Assembly (NCBI GenBank): GCA_033065855.1
Contig: JAVXUO010002601.1
Location: forward strand, 186,001 to 250,000
Source of the DNA: Escallonia rubra
Taxonomy: Eukaryota > Streptophyta > Magnoliopsida > Escalloniales > Escalloniaceae
Direction of reading: 5' to 3'
DNA: 64,000 nt
The notes beneath the pieces are model-generated. The model was not told the DNA's origin. It worked only from the letters and a program-made list of their open reading frames with translations, and made no database searches. Made by a program: the position numbers and the translations under genes. Below are positions 25,286 through 36,178 of this stretch, piece after piece; position 1 is the first letter of the stretch; the number at the start of each line of letters is the position of its first letter.

Positions 25286-27880
25286 CAAGTCTTTTTCTTC
25301 TTTTCTTTTCTTTTGAATTAGTCAGATGTTATAACGCCTTTATTTGCGAAAAAAAGAAGAAGAAGAAGGTGTTAGGATATCTCCTAGGAGTTCGGTAAGA
25401 TGTAATGATCCTACCTAGGAATCTTTGTATTACTAATTAGTTTCCCCATACTGAGTCACTTGTATTTGATCAATTTTTTCAGTATTTAAAAGCTCCAGCA
25501 CAGATTCCATTTTCACGATGAGAAAGACAGTTTACTTTTATTAATCACTATTCTTCAGTAGGCCCCTACGATTTAGTGTGTTAATCACCCGAGCATTGAT
25601 GTATTCACAACGTTGACAGGCAATGAATACATCATCTAAGCACCAGAATGACACTTATATTATGATCTTAGCAATGTATAATTAGTGGATCCTATTTCTC
25701 AAAACAAACAGAAGATGAAACAATAACATGGATCAACTAAGACCTCTCAGAGACTTTCTTAAAATTTAGAAAAAGCTCCTCTTCGGCCTTAACTTCGTGA
25801 ACTTCCTTGAGATTAAACCGATTCCTGACGATTTTGAGAGCCTTCCTCATTTTATTAACGAATCCGAAAAGCATCATAGACCTTGTCCCTCGAGCCAGCT
25901 ACTCACTAACGAAGAAGCAAGGAACATGGACTAAAAAATATACTTCATCTACAAAAACTAGCTCTTCTATGGGCATTCATTAAGCCAACCCCAAACGTAA
26001 TTACCTTGCCCGAGTTACACACCCCACATGCCAGTTCAGAAGGGAGTTCCAAGATGAGTTCATGTGCATGCTTGTTCTCACTGTTCATGTGCACGTTCAT
26101 GTTCCCATCTCAATACGAGATTTGTAGGCGAAAAGTCCGAGATGAGTTCTCAAATTCAACGTGCGGTTAGGGCGTAAAATTATAAGAAGATATGCTCCTC
26201 GGCTAGTGAGTTAAGACACTCGATTTTCACTATCGATTTAAGGGCAAACTTTCCACGAAGAACCTTGATCATGTTATGTGAAAGGTCGGAATGCAATTCT
26301 CCTTTCTTTCTTTTTTTCTTTTTCCCTTTTGTGGTAGAAAAAGAAAAACGCTAAATCATATCATATTGATTTAAGAGAGAGGAATCATACAACCACCTGA
26401 AATCATAAGATGTGATAAGCAAGATCGAAACATCTCGATCTGGTTGTAATAGCTAGTAAAAATTTTTTTTTTTTTTTCCAGTTGTTGACCTACCCACTCT
26501 TTTAATTGAGAAAGCATGCTGCTTAATAATATCTAAGTTTTTATGTTTAATTAATAAAAAAAAAGTTCACAACAGCTTGACAAACCCCCACAGCCAGTAT
26601 GTAACAAAAGCTAAACAAACTAAGCTTAGCACCCCTACAAGGAAGCAACAGCTAACAACTGAAAAGTCAAGTATATTTCAGGCCCATAAAGATTGTAGTC
26701 GAGATTGGATTGGACATAGTATACTGGGCCTATGCAATTATTTAATCTCCGGCCCGACTTGATATGTTATAAACTGTATGACATTGTCCATAAAGCCCAT
26801 TTAAGTTCTTGCATATTTCCTGGTTGGCACTGATTTAGGTTGATATTTGGCCACCTTATTTTTTTTTCTTTTGACTTTAAATTGATTTAGGTAGATGAGA
26901 CATTATCTCATGATCAATAGACGTGCATTTGTACAACCAAAAAACAAATAGACATGCATTTAGCACTGAGGTGTTATGGGGCAAGCGATGCTTGCGAAAA
27001 ACAATTGGGTAAAGAAGTCATCAATAGCTCAAAGAAGTCAAATATCGTCAAATAGTTATCCGGGACAAACATTATTTTATATATTGATCCTGTATCGCAA
27101 GCCAGAGTTAAACTAGCAAATAAAGAAGTCAAAGTTAAAACTTATTAATAAAGTGCAAAAGTACCATAAGAGAAGCTCTAAAGCTTCGATTCAAAGACAT
27201 AAAGACAAACTTTAAAAAGTTTTTTTTAACTAGGGCTGAAGTCGGTATGGCCTAGCCCCTCGTCCCCTCCTCCCGGACCAAAAAAGATACTATTTATCTT
27301 CTTTACCCAGCCCTATGTCCCACACTTTATAAAAAGAGACCTATTTTATGAGTTATGTCATGCAGGCGCTTACTGGACACTAACAAGGATGAGAGATGGC
27401 GATGACTGGACATGTCTCCAGAATGTTTCATAATTCCTTATACTAGCTTCTTGTACATAAGAGGATATTTTCGAGAGATAGAAGAGAATTCTAGAAAGTT
27501 AGAGATCTTTAGAAAAGTAGGGAAACATGTATATATCTAGAGATTGCTAAAGAATGTTCTGTACACTAAATATGGACCGTAGGATACAATAAATCCCTAT
27601 TGTCTATTGAAGATGTGGAGTAATATAAATAGCTGAGGCCATCACTTGGCCAAAGCATACAGAAAGATCTAGCACCTAAGCATTCTTGTGCTCAAGCCTT
27701 CTCCAAGTTTTAATATTGTGAAAGCATTCACAAACTCTTGTGTCCTTTCTGTTATTGCTCTTATAGTCGCCCAACCCGAAGCACGGACTTGAATTAGCTA
27801 AGTGCTGCACATTTGGCTTAGGAAAGTCGATCAAAAGGCCGTGACGCCCAGCCATCTTCAGTCTCGGGAATTGCAGTCTC
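25286..27880. other. LTR-like and unassigned DNA interrupting duplicon copy 1
   Basis: Duplicon homology stops at 25285. At 25368 the sequence TGTTAGGATATCTCC begins in the manner of a copia LTR and is followed by a TATTTAAAAG box near 25483. A second LTR-promoter-like stretch with TATAAATAG occurs near 27625-27635. The two stretches do not look alike, and neither shows an internal coding region or target-site duplication. The remainder is AT-rich with no recognised gene. Confidence 0.3.
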
Positions 27881-27934
27881 AATCCTGGGGAAGAAATGGA
27901 GGAGTAATAACCCTATCGATTAGCAACATGTCCA

Positions 27935-28030
27935 ATTTCATAAGCACCTCCACTATCAAGCTCTGAGTAGAATCGAGGCCCATAACATCTCGGATAGCTT
28001 CCCTCATGACCCCCCTTACTGCCACCGTCT
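27935..28030 (-). pseudogene. Decayed fragment of the captured coding sequence, part 1
   Basis: This stretch resembles 36965-37075 in the same orientation: a block like TCCAACTTGTTGGCCACCTCC and the block AGATAGCTTCC are recognisable with many substitutions. It corresponds to the C-terminal part of the unrecognised protein fragment (GLIMEVANKLDTLLIERGIN in the better copy). It is not an intact gene. Confidence 0.45.
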
Positions 28031-28414
28031 GTCATACACCCCACTATAAAAAGTGAAATACATCGCTAAATTTGGCTACAATCTTACATTGTCCGTCTAA
28101 GAAGGTCATTAAAATGTCGCTGAAATAGTGAGGCCCACTGTATAAAATCTTTGCATACCATACGGCAATCCCCAAGGCTCGCTGCGGCAAAGCGATACAA
28201 TGACAACTCGGCTCCATCTTAATTTTTGGATCTCTGGATCTCTTGGCGATGGAAAAGCCTTTTTCATCTCGAAGTTTAGGAGAGAGGCTGTGGAGAGAAG
28301 TTTAGAAGAGAGTTCGGTGGTGAACTGTTTACTCAATTTCAAAATATCTCTAACAAATACTTTTTACTTTTAAGAAATATTCGGAAATTGACATGCCTCC
28401 TTGTGTTAATGTTA

Positions 28415-28700
28415 CTCTTGGTCGGTTTGAAAGGGCCTTGTAATCTCAAAGAGGATATTGTCGAAACAGCTGTTTGGGAGCAAACAACAAGGATTGCTGA
28501 TCTTGATAATTTTGTGAGGAAGATCCTTGGCAAGGAGTCTGTTAAGGATGAAGCGGGGGCGAGAAAGTCATGGGAGATGCTTACCAAGATGATGGTGGTT
28601 ACGAAAGTTGCAGATTTCGCGGCACACACTGCTGGGTTGCTGGACAAGATGACAAAAGGTGGGAGCGAGGAAGTGATTAGGATGAAGCGGGGGTGACAAA
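28415..28700 (+). pseudogene. Captured coding fragment, plus-strand arm, copy 1
   Basis: The plus-strand frame reads VGLKGPCNLKEDIVETAVWE, then RIADLDNFVRKILG, then DEAGARKSWEMLTKMMVV. This matches the fragment in the 36.2-37.4 kb inverted repeat. The domain is not recognised. The other half of the same fragment lies immediately to the right in opposite orientation (28735-28990), so copy 1 was also an inverted pair before being rearranged. Confidence 0.6.
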
Positions 28701-28734
28701 ATCGTGGGAGGTGCTGACAAAATATGGTGGTGGC

Positions 28735-28990
28735 TACTAACGTTGCTGATTTTGCCGCACGAACTGCTGCAACAATATCCTCTCTGGAATTGCGAGGCCC
28801 TTTCACACCAACCAAGAACATGTCCCCCTCGTTTAGGGCCTTCACCACCGAAGGGTGAGCATGTAGCTCCAATACCTTCGGTGGAAGGTCATCCACCTCC
28901 TTAATAAGTACTTTTGCGTTCATCCTACCACGGAGCAAAGAACCAACTCGAAAAATTCTTGCCATCGCTATAATAAACAAAGCAAATGAT
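28735..28990 (-). pseudogene. Captured coding fragment, minus-strand arm, copy 1
   Basis: The minus-strand frame reads MARIFRVGSLLRGRMNAKVL, then DDLPPKVLELHAHPSVVKAL, then EGDMFLVGVKGP. This is the N-terminal part of the same unrecognised protein. It then runs into degenerate sequence and is not a functional gene. Confidence 0.6.
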
Positions 28991-29730
28991 GTAAAATCCA
29001 CAGCATTTTAAGCAAATGCAACAGACTAAAAGAACACGTCAAAGAACAGTAAAATATACACACATAATTTAAACCTGAAACAAAGTTCCCGAAAAACAAA
29101 GTTCCCGAAAAGTGGCACATAAATAAGTAGTACATAAATAAAAATTAGTAAAATCAAGCATTTTTAGCAAATGGAGCAGACTAAAATAACAAGAACAGTA
29201 AAATATAAAAAACAAAGTTCCCGAAAAGTAGCACATAAATAAAAAACAGTAAAATCAAGCATTTTCAGCAAATGCAGCAGACTAAAATAACAAGCATTTT
29301 CAGTAAATGCAGCAGACTAAAATAACAAGTCAAAATCCACAGCATTTTAAGCATTTTCAGCAAATGCAACAGACTAAAATAACAAGCATTTTCAGCGAAT
29401 GCAGCAGACTAAAATAATAAGTCAAAGAAGACAGTAAAATCGGCAAATATACACACATAATTTAAAATTCAAATAAAGTTCCAAAAAAGTAGCACAGTAA
29501 AATTCACAGCATTTTAAGCAAATGAAGCAGACTAAAAGAACAGGTAGCACAACGGTAAAATCCACAGCATTTTAAGCAAATGAAGCAGACTAAAAGAACA
29601 AGTCAAAGAACAGGTAGCACGTAAATAAAAACAGTAAAATCCACAGCATTTTAAGCAAATGCAGCAGATTAAAGAACAAGTCAAGTCAAAGAACAGTAAA
29701 ATCCACAGCATTTTAAGCAAAAAGAGGAAA
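28990..29730 (+). repeat. Irregular short tandem repeat array (GCATTTTAAGCAAATGCAGC family)
   Basis: About ten copies of a word like CAGCATTTTAAGCAAATGCAG followed by CAGACTAAAA are spaced 35-150 bp apart. The spacers share AGTCAAAGAACAGTAAAAT, ACAAAGTTCCCGAAAAG and TATACACACATAATTTAAA. The same words occur in the larger tandem repeat at 37.76-40.33 kb, which places this array in the matching part of the duplicon. Confidence 0.75.
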
Positions 29731-29894
29731 ATACCTTGAGGTAGGGATCGTTGGGCTTGCGGCTGCATCGGAAAACGACCGACTAATGGTCATATAGTTG
29801 TCTTTAGGGCTGGCGGCCTGAGAAAAGCCCAAGGTGTTGACGGAAGTTTGGGTTGCTAAAAAAACTGTACGTATGGTTCTTATATATGGGAGTA

Positions 29895-30060
29895 CATAAG
29901 ATAGTGTAATGTAATCTCTCTATGGGTAATGTTGCTAAAATAGTAATGGTCTTGTCGCTTAAATTGTAATAGTCTTGAAAAGTGTAATGTAATCTCTCTA
30001 CGGGTAATGTTTGTTACTAAAATAGTAATGGTTTTGTCGCTTAAATAGTAATGGAGGTGG
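29895..30060 (+). repeat. Direct repeat of about 80 bp, two copies
   Basis: GTGTAATGTAATCTCTCTA followed by GGGTAATGTT, TAAAATAGTAATGG and TTGTCGCTTAAAT occurs twice, first from about 29903 and then from about 29981. Differences are small. No function was recognised. Confidence 0.65.
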
Positions 30061-30632
30061 ACTGTCTTAACGCCTGCCTGAAAAAAGCCCAAAATTTCTG
30101 AAACAAAAGTTTGGGCTGCACAAAACCCTGAAAAAAGCCCAAATTTCATTTCAGTCCGGTTTTCTAAAACTGAAAAAGCGATTTGATTCTGGGGCTGGCG
30201 GATATTGCCATAATTTGGGAGGGGGGGGGGGGGGAAACGCTGTTGTATTTTACAAAATTTAAAAAAAACATAATAGCCGAAAACAAACTGTTGCCAAGGA
30301 AAGATGGTATGTTGTCACGTAGAGGTGCCACAAAGGATACAGTTTGCGTCAGCTTCCAGGTAGACGAAGTGGGAGACATCAAGAATGGAGTAAGGGCTGA
30401 AAGCAAGGCTCCCCAGGCAGGTCGCGAGGGCTGGCAGCACCGCGTCAGCAGGGAGACAACGAATAGGGGCGACAGTCAACAGCCGACAATCCGCATCAAG
30501 GGTGCAGCGTCAATGATCCAACGTCAGGAGTCCGAATGTCTTTCTCTCACTAGAAATCCAGAGAGAATGAGTTTTAGAGAGAGAAAGTGAAATGTTGAAA
30601 TGAGAGAACCCTCTTTGAATAAGCTCAAGAAT

Positions 30633-30645
30633 CCACTATATATAG
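30633..30645 (-). promoter_or_regulatory. TATA box of the solo LTR
   Basis: The minus strand reads CTATATATAGTGG, preceded by GC-rich DNA and followed by CT-rich sequence (TTCTCTC, CTTTCTCTCTC) over 30540-30615. That is the usual layout of a plant LTR promoter and transcription start. If still active it would drive transcription leftward into duplicon repeats. Confidence 0.5.
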
Positions 30646-31104
30646 GCACAAATGCGCGCGTGTCATCAGCTTACACGTGTCGTCCTCCGGGAGTGACACG
30701 TCGCTGTAGGGGGTCCCACAATATTGATTGTCCGTCGAATATGCCGGTCCCCGAGTTCATGCCGCCCTGCCCATGCAGCGTCCCTCTGTCTGTCTAAGAA
30801 GACTGACCACACCGCGGTAGCATGGTCAGAGCAGCCTGTTGCCCCAGCCTCCGGTCCAAGCCCTTACTAAATCCCACGAGATGCGTCATGACACGCGCAG
30901 AGATCCTGGCAGCGGTGAGGGTTGCCCCTGCAGCCAACTGCCAGGCGTGCCGGACACGATGCCCTCCGAGGACCTGCTCCCATCCCGGAGTGACCCGCGG
31001 TTCATTGTCCTGGCGATGTCGATAATCAATGGTGATGTGAGCACACATGCTCACAGCTCGATACTCAGAGTCCGTGGCGGGGGTCCTCGTACTGGAGCAC
31101 TACG

Positions 31105-32065
31105 AGCGGATCCCCCAGAAGCCCGTCGGTTGATTGAGCGGGCGAGGGCTGGATCCCCCAGTTGATTGAGCGGGCGAGGGGCAGAGCCCGTCAGTTGATT
31201 GAGCCGGCGAGGGCATTATGGTTGCGCGCCCGTCCCGTCGCAAGGGCCGGAGCCCTGTCAGTTGGTTGAGCCGGCGAGGGCTTAAGGGTTGCGAGCCCGT
31301 CCCGCAGCGAAGGCCGGAGCCCTGTCAATTTATTGAGCCGGCGAGGGCATTATGGTTGCGCGCCCGTCCCGCCGCGAGGGCCGGAGCCCCGTCAGTTTGA
31401 TTGAGCCGGCGAGGGCTTTAGGGTTGTGAGCCCGTCCCGCCGCGAGGGCCGAAGCCCCGTCAGTTGATTGAGCCGGCGAGGGCTTAAGGGTTGCGAGCCC
31501 ATCTCGCCGCGAGGGCCGGAGCCCTATCAGTTGATTGAGCCGGTGATGGCATTATGGTTGTGCGCCCGTCCCGCCGCGAGGGCCGGAGCCCCGTCAGTTT
31601 GATTGAGACGGCGATGGTTATAAGGTTGTGAGCCCATCCCGGTGTGAAGGCCGGAGCCCCGTCACTTTGATTGAGACGGCGATGGCTATAAGGTTGTGAG
31701 CCCATCCCGGTGAGAGGGCCGGAGCCCCGTCGCTTTGATTGAGACGGCGATGGCTATAAGGTTGTGAGCTCATCCCGGTGTGAGGGCCGGAGCCCTGTCG
31801 CTTTGATTGAGACGGCGATGGCTATAAGGTTGTGAGCCCATCCCGGTGCGAGGGCCGGAGCCCCGTCGCTTTGATTGAGTCGGCGAGGGCTTAAGGTTGC
31901 GAGCCCGTCCCGCTGCGAGGGCCGGAGCCCTGTCAGTTGATTGAGCCGGCGAGGGCATTGTGGTTGCGCGCCCGTCCCGCCGCAAGGGCCGGAGCCCTAT
32001 CAGTGAGCCGGCGAGGGCTTAAGGGTTGCGAGCCCGTCCCGCCGCGAGGGCCGGAACCCTGTCAG
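31105..32065. repeat. GC-rich 66-68 bp minisatellite inside the LTR
   Basis: About 13 full units, anchored by GAGCCGGCGAGGGC or GAGACGGCGATGGC at 31201, 31268, 31335, 31403, 31470, 31537, 31605, 31673, 31741, 31809, 31877, 31943 and 32005. Each continues with a TTGCGNGCCCGTCCCGC-like block and GGGCCGGAGCCCYGTCA. Left-hand units tend to alternate between two subtypes (GCATTATGGTT and GCTTAAGGGTT). Units from 31605 to 31876 are a third, homogeneous subtype (GCTATAAGGTTGTGAG), indicating recent local amplification. Degenerate units precede 31201. ORFs across the array are by-products of low stop-codon density. Confidence 0.9.
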
Positions 32066-32365
32066 TTCAACGATGCACGTGCGACAACGGGCGTCACGCA
32101 ACCACTGGTGATGAGTGAGCATTACAGAATGTGTTGAGTGAGATGATAGCAGCGACAAGCAGATTCCCTCCCCCAAAGACAGGGGTGGCCGACCCCATTC
32201 CAAAGAGGGTGGCCAACCCCTTAAGGTGGCCGACCCCCTTAAGGGGGAAGGCACACAAAGGCTGCTTCACAAAGGGAAAATGCACGTGACTTGAGCATGC
32301 GTCGCTTTGACCGGCTTGTGAGCGTTGAAAAGTTGACCGTTGTAGCCAAGATAGGATAGGAACAC

Positions 32366-32520
32366 AAACTTGTATGTATATCTGGGGTATATGCACCCCG
32401 TGAAAAAACTAATGAAAAAGTGCAAAAAAAAAAATGTTTCCAACATAATAGACGAAAACTCGTATGTATAATTGGGAGGATATACACTCCGTGAAAAAAC
32501 TAGTGAAAAGGTGTATAAAA
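32366..32520 (+). repeat. Tandem duplication of about 60 bp next to the solo LTR
   Basis: AACTTGTATGTATA...CACCCCGTGAAAAAACTA at 32366-32425 is repeated as AACTCGTATGTATA...CACTCCGTGAAAAAACTA at 32457-32518. The second copy runs into the duplicon block TAAAATCTTACCATAC shared with 40885. Confidence 0.7.
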
Positions 32521-32740
32521 TCTTACCATACAATCCACCACCACCACCATACTGACTTTTAATAATAGATCCATACAAATCAAATTAAGGAGGACTTGGG
32601 GATGGAGGAGATTTGGCACACTAATGGTCGTGGTGGCTGGCCGTGGATCAACGGCTCGCTGCGGAAACTCGGCTCCATCTCGATCTTTCAATCTCTCGGC
32701 TATGGAAAACGGTAAGAGATCTGTACAGGATTTAATTTAA

Positions 32741-33974
32741 GGATCATTTGCACATAAAACCCTATAGTTTGAGAGTATGTGCGCATTTCACCTTACTATT
32801 TCAATTTTGGCTCAATTCACCTCATCGTTTCTCAAATTGTGTTTAAGTTACCAATTGACGGCTGAACTCCAATTTCTTGGATGCCCGTCAAATTTTCAAG
32901 GATAAAATTGTAACTTTGCCCTTTTTTCCTATTATGGCAGCCATGTCATTTCAGTATCTCTCAACCCCCCCCCCCCCCCCCACCCGACACCCTGCCTTTA
33001 ACCCCCACCCCCTGCCTTGCCTACCCAGAGAGCACCACCACCATCTAAACCGAACCACCACTCTCAAGTCTCAACACCCACTCTCTATCCACCATCACCG
33101 CATACACCATCACCATCAGCATCACCATCACCGCACACACCAAAAAGCCATTCTATCTCATTTCCCAACTGCCAGTATCCCTTTAATACCCCCAATTACA
33201 TCTAGATCCACCAGATCTACCGCACCAAAAAGTCACCATAAGCGTCGCGAAGCCCATGGCCGCACTGCAGCAATACTTCATCCACGACTACAAACCCCAC
33301 CGGCATCGGGCAATAGACTGCCAGTTCATGGCCCAGCCTGGTGCTACAGGCCAGTCCCCTTCCACATCACGGCAGCGGCACCATGTTTGATGCTAAGCAT
33401 ATGTAGATCTGTGAGGGAGGTGCTAGATTTGAAAGATTATGGAAAGGGAAGAGCTTTTGGGTTGTGACTTTGTTGTTACGGCTGTGTAGTGTGGTTGTGG
33501 CGGTGGTTGTGTATGAAAGGTTGATGGTATTATGTGTAACGAGTGGCAAAGGTAATGGTACTCTGGTGGTGGAAGAATCAGGTACACATGGTGATGGTGG
33601 TGGTGGCGGCAGAAAAAATGGGTATGGTGGTGTTGTTGGCGGCGACGGCAGAAGTAGGTATGGTAGTGTTGGTGGGCGGTGGATCAACTGAAACATGAAG
33701 GGGAAGACGAAGATGGTCAAATCTTGACCTGGTTCCCACGTGTCAACCCATTATTGGCAAATGCTGATGACGTGGCTGCCATGATGGGAAAAAGGGGAAG
33801 TTACAATTTTATCCCTGAAAATTTGACGGGCATCCAAGAAATTGGAGTTATGCCCGTCAATTGGTAAATTAAACACAAATTAAGAAATAATGAGGTGAAT
33901 TGAGCCAAAATTAAAACCCGAAGGTGAAATGCGCACATACCTTCAAACTATAGGGTTTTATGTGCAAATGATCC
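32741..33974. mobile_element. Mutator-like element with about 207 bp terminal inverted repeats and 9 bp target-site duplication
   Basis: The left end GGATCATTTGCACATAAAAC pairs with the reverse complement of the right end over about 207 bp (32741-32948 and 33767-33974) at high identity. Identical 9-mers TTAATTTAA flank it at 32732-32740 and 33975-33983. Long inverted repeats with a 9 bp duplication identify a Mutator-like element. The 0.8 kb interior has a C-tract near 32965-32983, a CAC/CAT-rich stretch and a GGTGGT-rich stretch. There is no transposase. A plus-strand ORF (32877-33467) would encode a His/Pro-rich protein of low complexity. The interior may be captured host DNA, but no parent gene was recognised. 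Confidence 0.8.
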
Positions 33975-33983
33975 TTAATTTAA

Positions 33984-35149
33984 TGGTAGCACGTCATCGG
34001 CGATGGATTGGGTAAGAGATCTAGGAGAACTATGGTTCACGCCGGCAACGCCGCTGTTGTGTTTGACTAAAGAGAGGAAGAGAGAAGTTTAGGAGAGGCT
34101 GTGTAGAGAAGTGGAGGCTCCTCTGAACAGTACATACTAAGTAGGGTTTTAGAGGATATTTATACCAAAATCTAACCAACATTATTTTTTAGCACTTACC
34201 CCACAATTTCACAACAAATTACACCTGTGCCACTGTATTAACTATTTCACGAAAAGCCCCTCTCCTCTGTCTCTTCCCCATCGCTTCAATCGGCAACACC
34301 ACCATCGCTGCCTTGTCGACGCGATGCTCTCTTCCCCCCCGGTAACTAACATTGCCCACCCGACCGTTTACTACCACTACAAACCTAATTTTGACAGCCA
34401 CTGTAGATCCAGAGGCACCACCACGGAGACACAAAAAGACGAACACCAAAGATCCACAACCACCATTACTAGGACCCAATTTCACCGCCCACCACCACTG
34501 TGCTTCTGCCGCCTTGAATTAAGCCTGTGTTCTAAATCTTCCACAAGCGCAAGTGTTGAAACTCCTTGAGCTAGAGCCTGATCCGCAAGAACATTTCATC
34601 ACAACAACATCCACTTCAATTAATTGAGCCATGTAAGACCGAACATTCTATTTAGGGTTTTGGACTGTTGAATATGAGCTTGTTGTGATATCGAATTTTT
34701 GTTTGAATTTTGGTAATTTTGGGCTTCTGTATTGTAGTTTGAGTTGAATTTGAAATTGAACTCTAAATTTGGTTGACCGAGTGGAGCATGCAATTTTGAA
34801 CTGATTTCCAACATACGACTTAGATTTAGCTCTTATTAATGTCGAGATCAATATTATCTCTTATGGGTGATAATCTTAGAATTCGGTTTCGGTTGATATT
34901 GGTATTCAATTGCGAGTTTCAAAGTCTAAACTGAAATGTGCTTTTTGGATTAAAATTTGCTATATTGGTGTTTATGCTGAATTCTCCAATTCTGGCATGA
35001 AAATATACCATGTAAAGGCACCTAAGTGATCCTGGTTTTTGGAGGTTTGGCCCACTCGAATTTGACAAGAAGCCATACCTTTTCCTCCTTAGATGAATGT
35101 TAAATCCAAAACTAATAGCAAATAATGAGAAATTCGGAACGCAAATGGG
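33984..35149. other. Inter-duplicon DNA
   Basis: From 33984 to about 34145 this is the tail of duplicon copy 1 (ACGCCGGCAACGCCG, GAAGAGAGAAGTTTAGGAG, also seen near 41205-41300). From 34150 to 35149 no gene, transposon end or repeat was recognised. Short overlapping ORFs on both strands have no recognisable content. Confidence 0.5.
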
Positions 35150-36178
35150 TTTCTTTTGTTGTAGAATTGTTTTCTCAAGGTTTAATGTCAAAAATATTGA
35201 CCACCTTGTCTCTCAAGATAACATGTCTCTCTCTTGTCCTTTCGTGAGGCCTAAGTACTTGACTCTCATGTCGAATCCAAAAACTGTAAAAGTTATGAGG
35301 GTGACCTTTGAAAGAGAAGAAAAAGAAGCAAAACTAAAGAACGAATAAGCAGGAACAACGGAGCCTGTGAATTTTTCGCCCTTTCCCTGCTGTTGAACAA
35401 ATTGTCTTCGTTATCTTCCCTTTCCCACCCCATATTTTACCCAGTATGACTAGTCTGGTAGTTTCATCTACTTTCACATTGTCTTTATTCATTTCATTTG
35501 TGCATAGTTTAGATAAAACCGTGTGTGAGCGCATGTGTGTGTGGGTATGGCGGTAAGTCATTCTTACGAACGGGCAGTTGCAGTTAAAGTCTTTTCTTTT
35601 TATCCACATTGTCAAACTACGTTACGGCTAGGCAATTGCACTCCAGTTAACTTGTGACGGATGAGAACAGAAACAGAAATCACTAACTTTATAATTAAAT
35701 TTTCAAAACAAAAAAAAAAAACCTAGTGCAGAGAATATAGTGGCATCAACGTGCTATCCTTTTTTGTTGCTATTTGCATCTAATTTATCAAAAAATTGGA
35801 AACACAAGAAAGGCTAAGCAAAGATCCTGAATTCTTTTTTTTAGATAACTTGCCTTTTGTTGTTTACCGACCTCAGGCCTCCAAGGTCCTACCAGAGGTG
35901 GTAGGTAAAGAGCTAGTTGATTTGATACCAAGAACATATGGTTAAGGTCTATGGAGTTAGACCACAAGAGTCTTCGGGGGTGGAAATTAACGAGGCAAAA
36001 TGGGGTTGTTAGATAGGTCCATCCTCTCCTTTAATTTTGCACTAGAATAAGAGGTGTGAATGCTGACTCAAAACATGAATCGGTGGCACCGGAACTACGA
36101 AGTCCTCCTTTTCACCTTTCATTGCATGATCTTTGCTCATGTCATTGCGACTCATTCCTTATTATGGAGGTTGCAACA

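Larger units (their letters stand above)
30289..32364 (-). mobile_element. Solo LTR, 2,076 bp, with 5 bp target-site duplication
   Basis: The element starts TGTTGCC and ends GGAACA, so the termini are the canonical TG...CA with TGTT/AACA inverted ends. It is flanked by identical 5-mers CAAAC at 30284-30288 and 32365-32369. It is GC-rich against AT-rich surroundings and no gag-pol follows, which fits a solo LTR. A TATA motif (minus strand, 30633-30645) and a CT-rich start region point to transcription toward lower coordinates. That would give a U3 of about 1.7 kb and R-U5 of about 330 bp. The U3 contains a 66-68 bp minisatellite. LTRs of this length with internal tandem repeats are known in large plant Ty3/gypsy elements; the family is inferred only. 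Confidence 0.75.
23785..34145 (+). repeat. Segmental duplicon, copy 1 (heavily interrupted)
   Basis: Blocks of this region match copy 2 at 35150-41450 in the same orientation. Pairs are 23795-24045 with 35157-35411, 24490-25285 with 35420-36178, 28990-30288 with parts of 37490-40850, 32500-32730 with 40870-41140, and 33984-34145 with about 41150-41460. Copy 1 is interrupted by a poly(T)-headed insertion (24045-24489), a 2.6 kb LTR-like stretch (25286-27880), a solo LTR (30289-32364) and a Mutator-like element (32741-33974). A third, shorter copy of the right-hand block occurs at 28100-28335. Confidence 0.75.

Noticed and set aside
25740..25885. Minus-strand frame reading FVNKMRKALKIVRNRFNLKE as a small gene
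   Set aside because: It is only about 45 codons in LTR-like surroundings, with no start context or partner exons that could be supported.
28990..29730. CRISPR-like array
   Set aside because: Repeat spacing is irregular, the repeats vary, the spacers are themselves repeated, and the genome is a plant nucleus.
30794..32254. Many ORFs across the GC-rich region as candidate genes
   Set aside because: They lie on both strands and in several frames of a 66-68 bp minisatellite inside an LTR. The period is not constant and no frame is favoured.
32877..33467. 196-codon His/Pro-rich ORF as a host gene
   Set aside because: It starts inside a transposon inverted repeat and consists largely of CAC/CAT triplet runs. 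It is kept only as part of the element.
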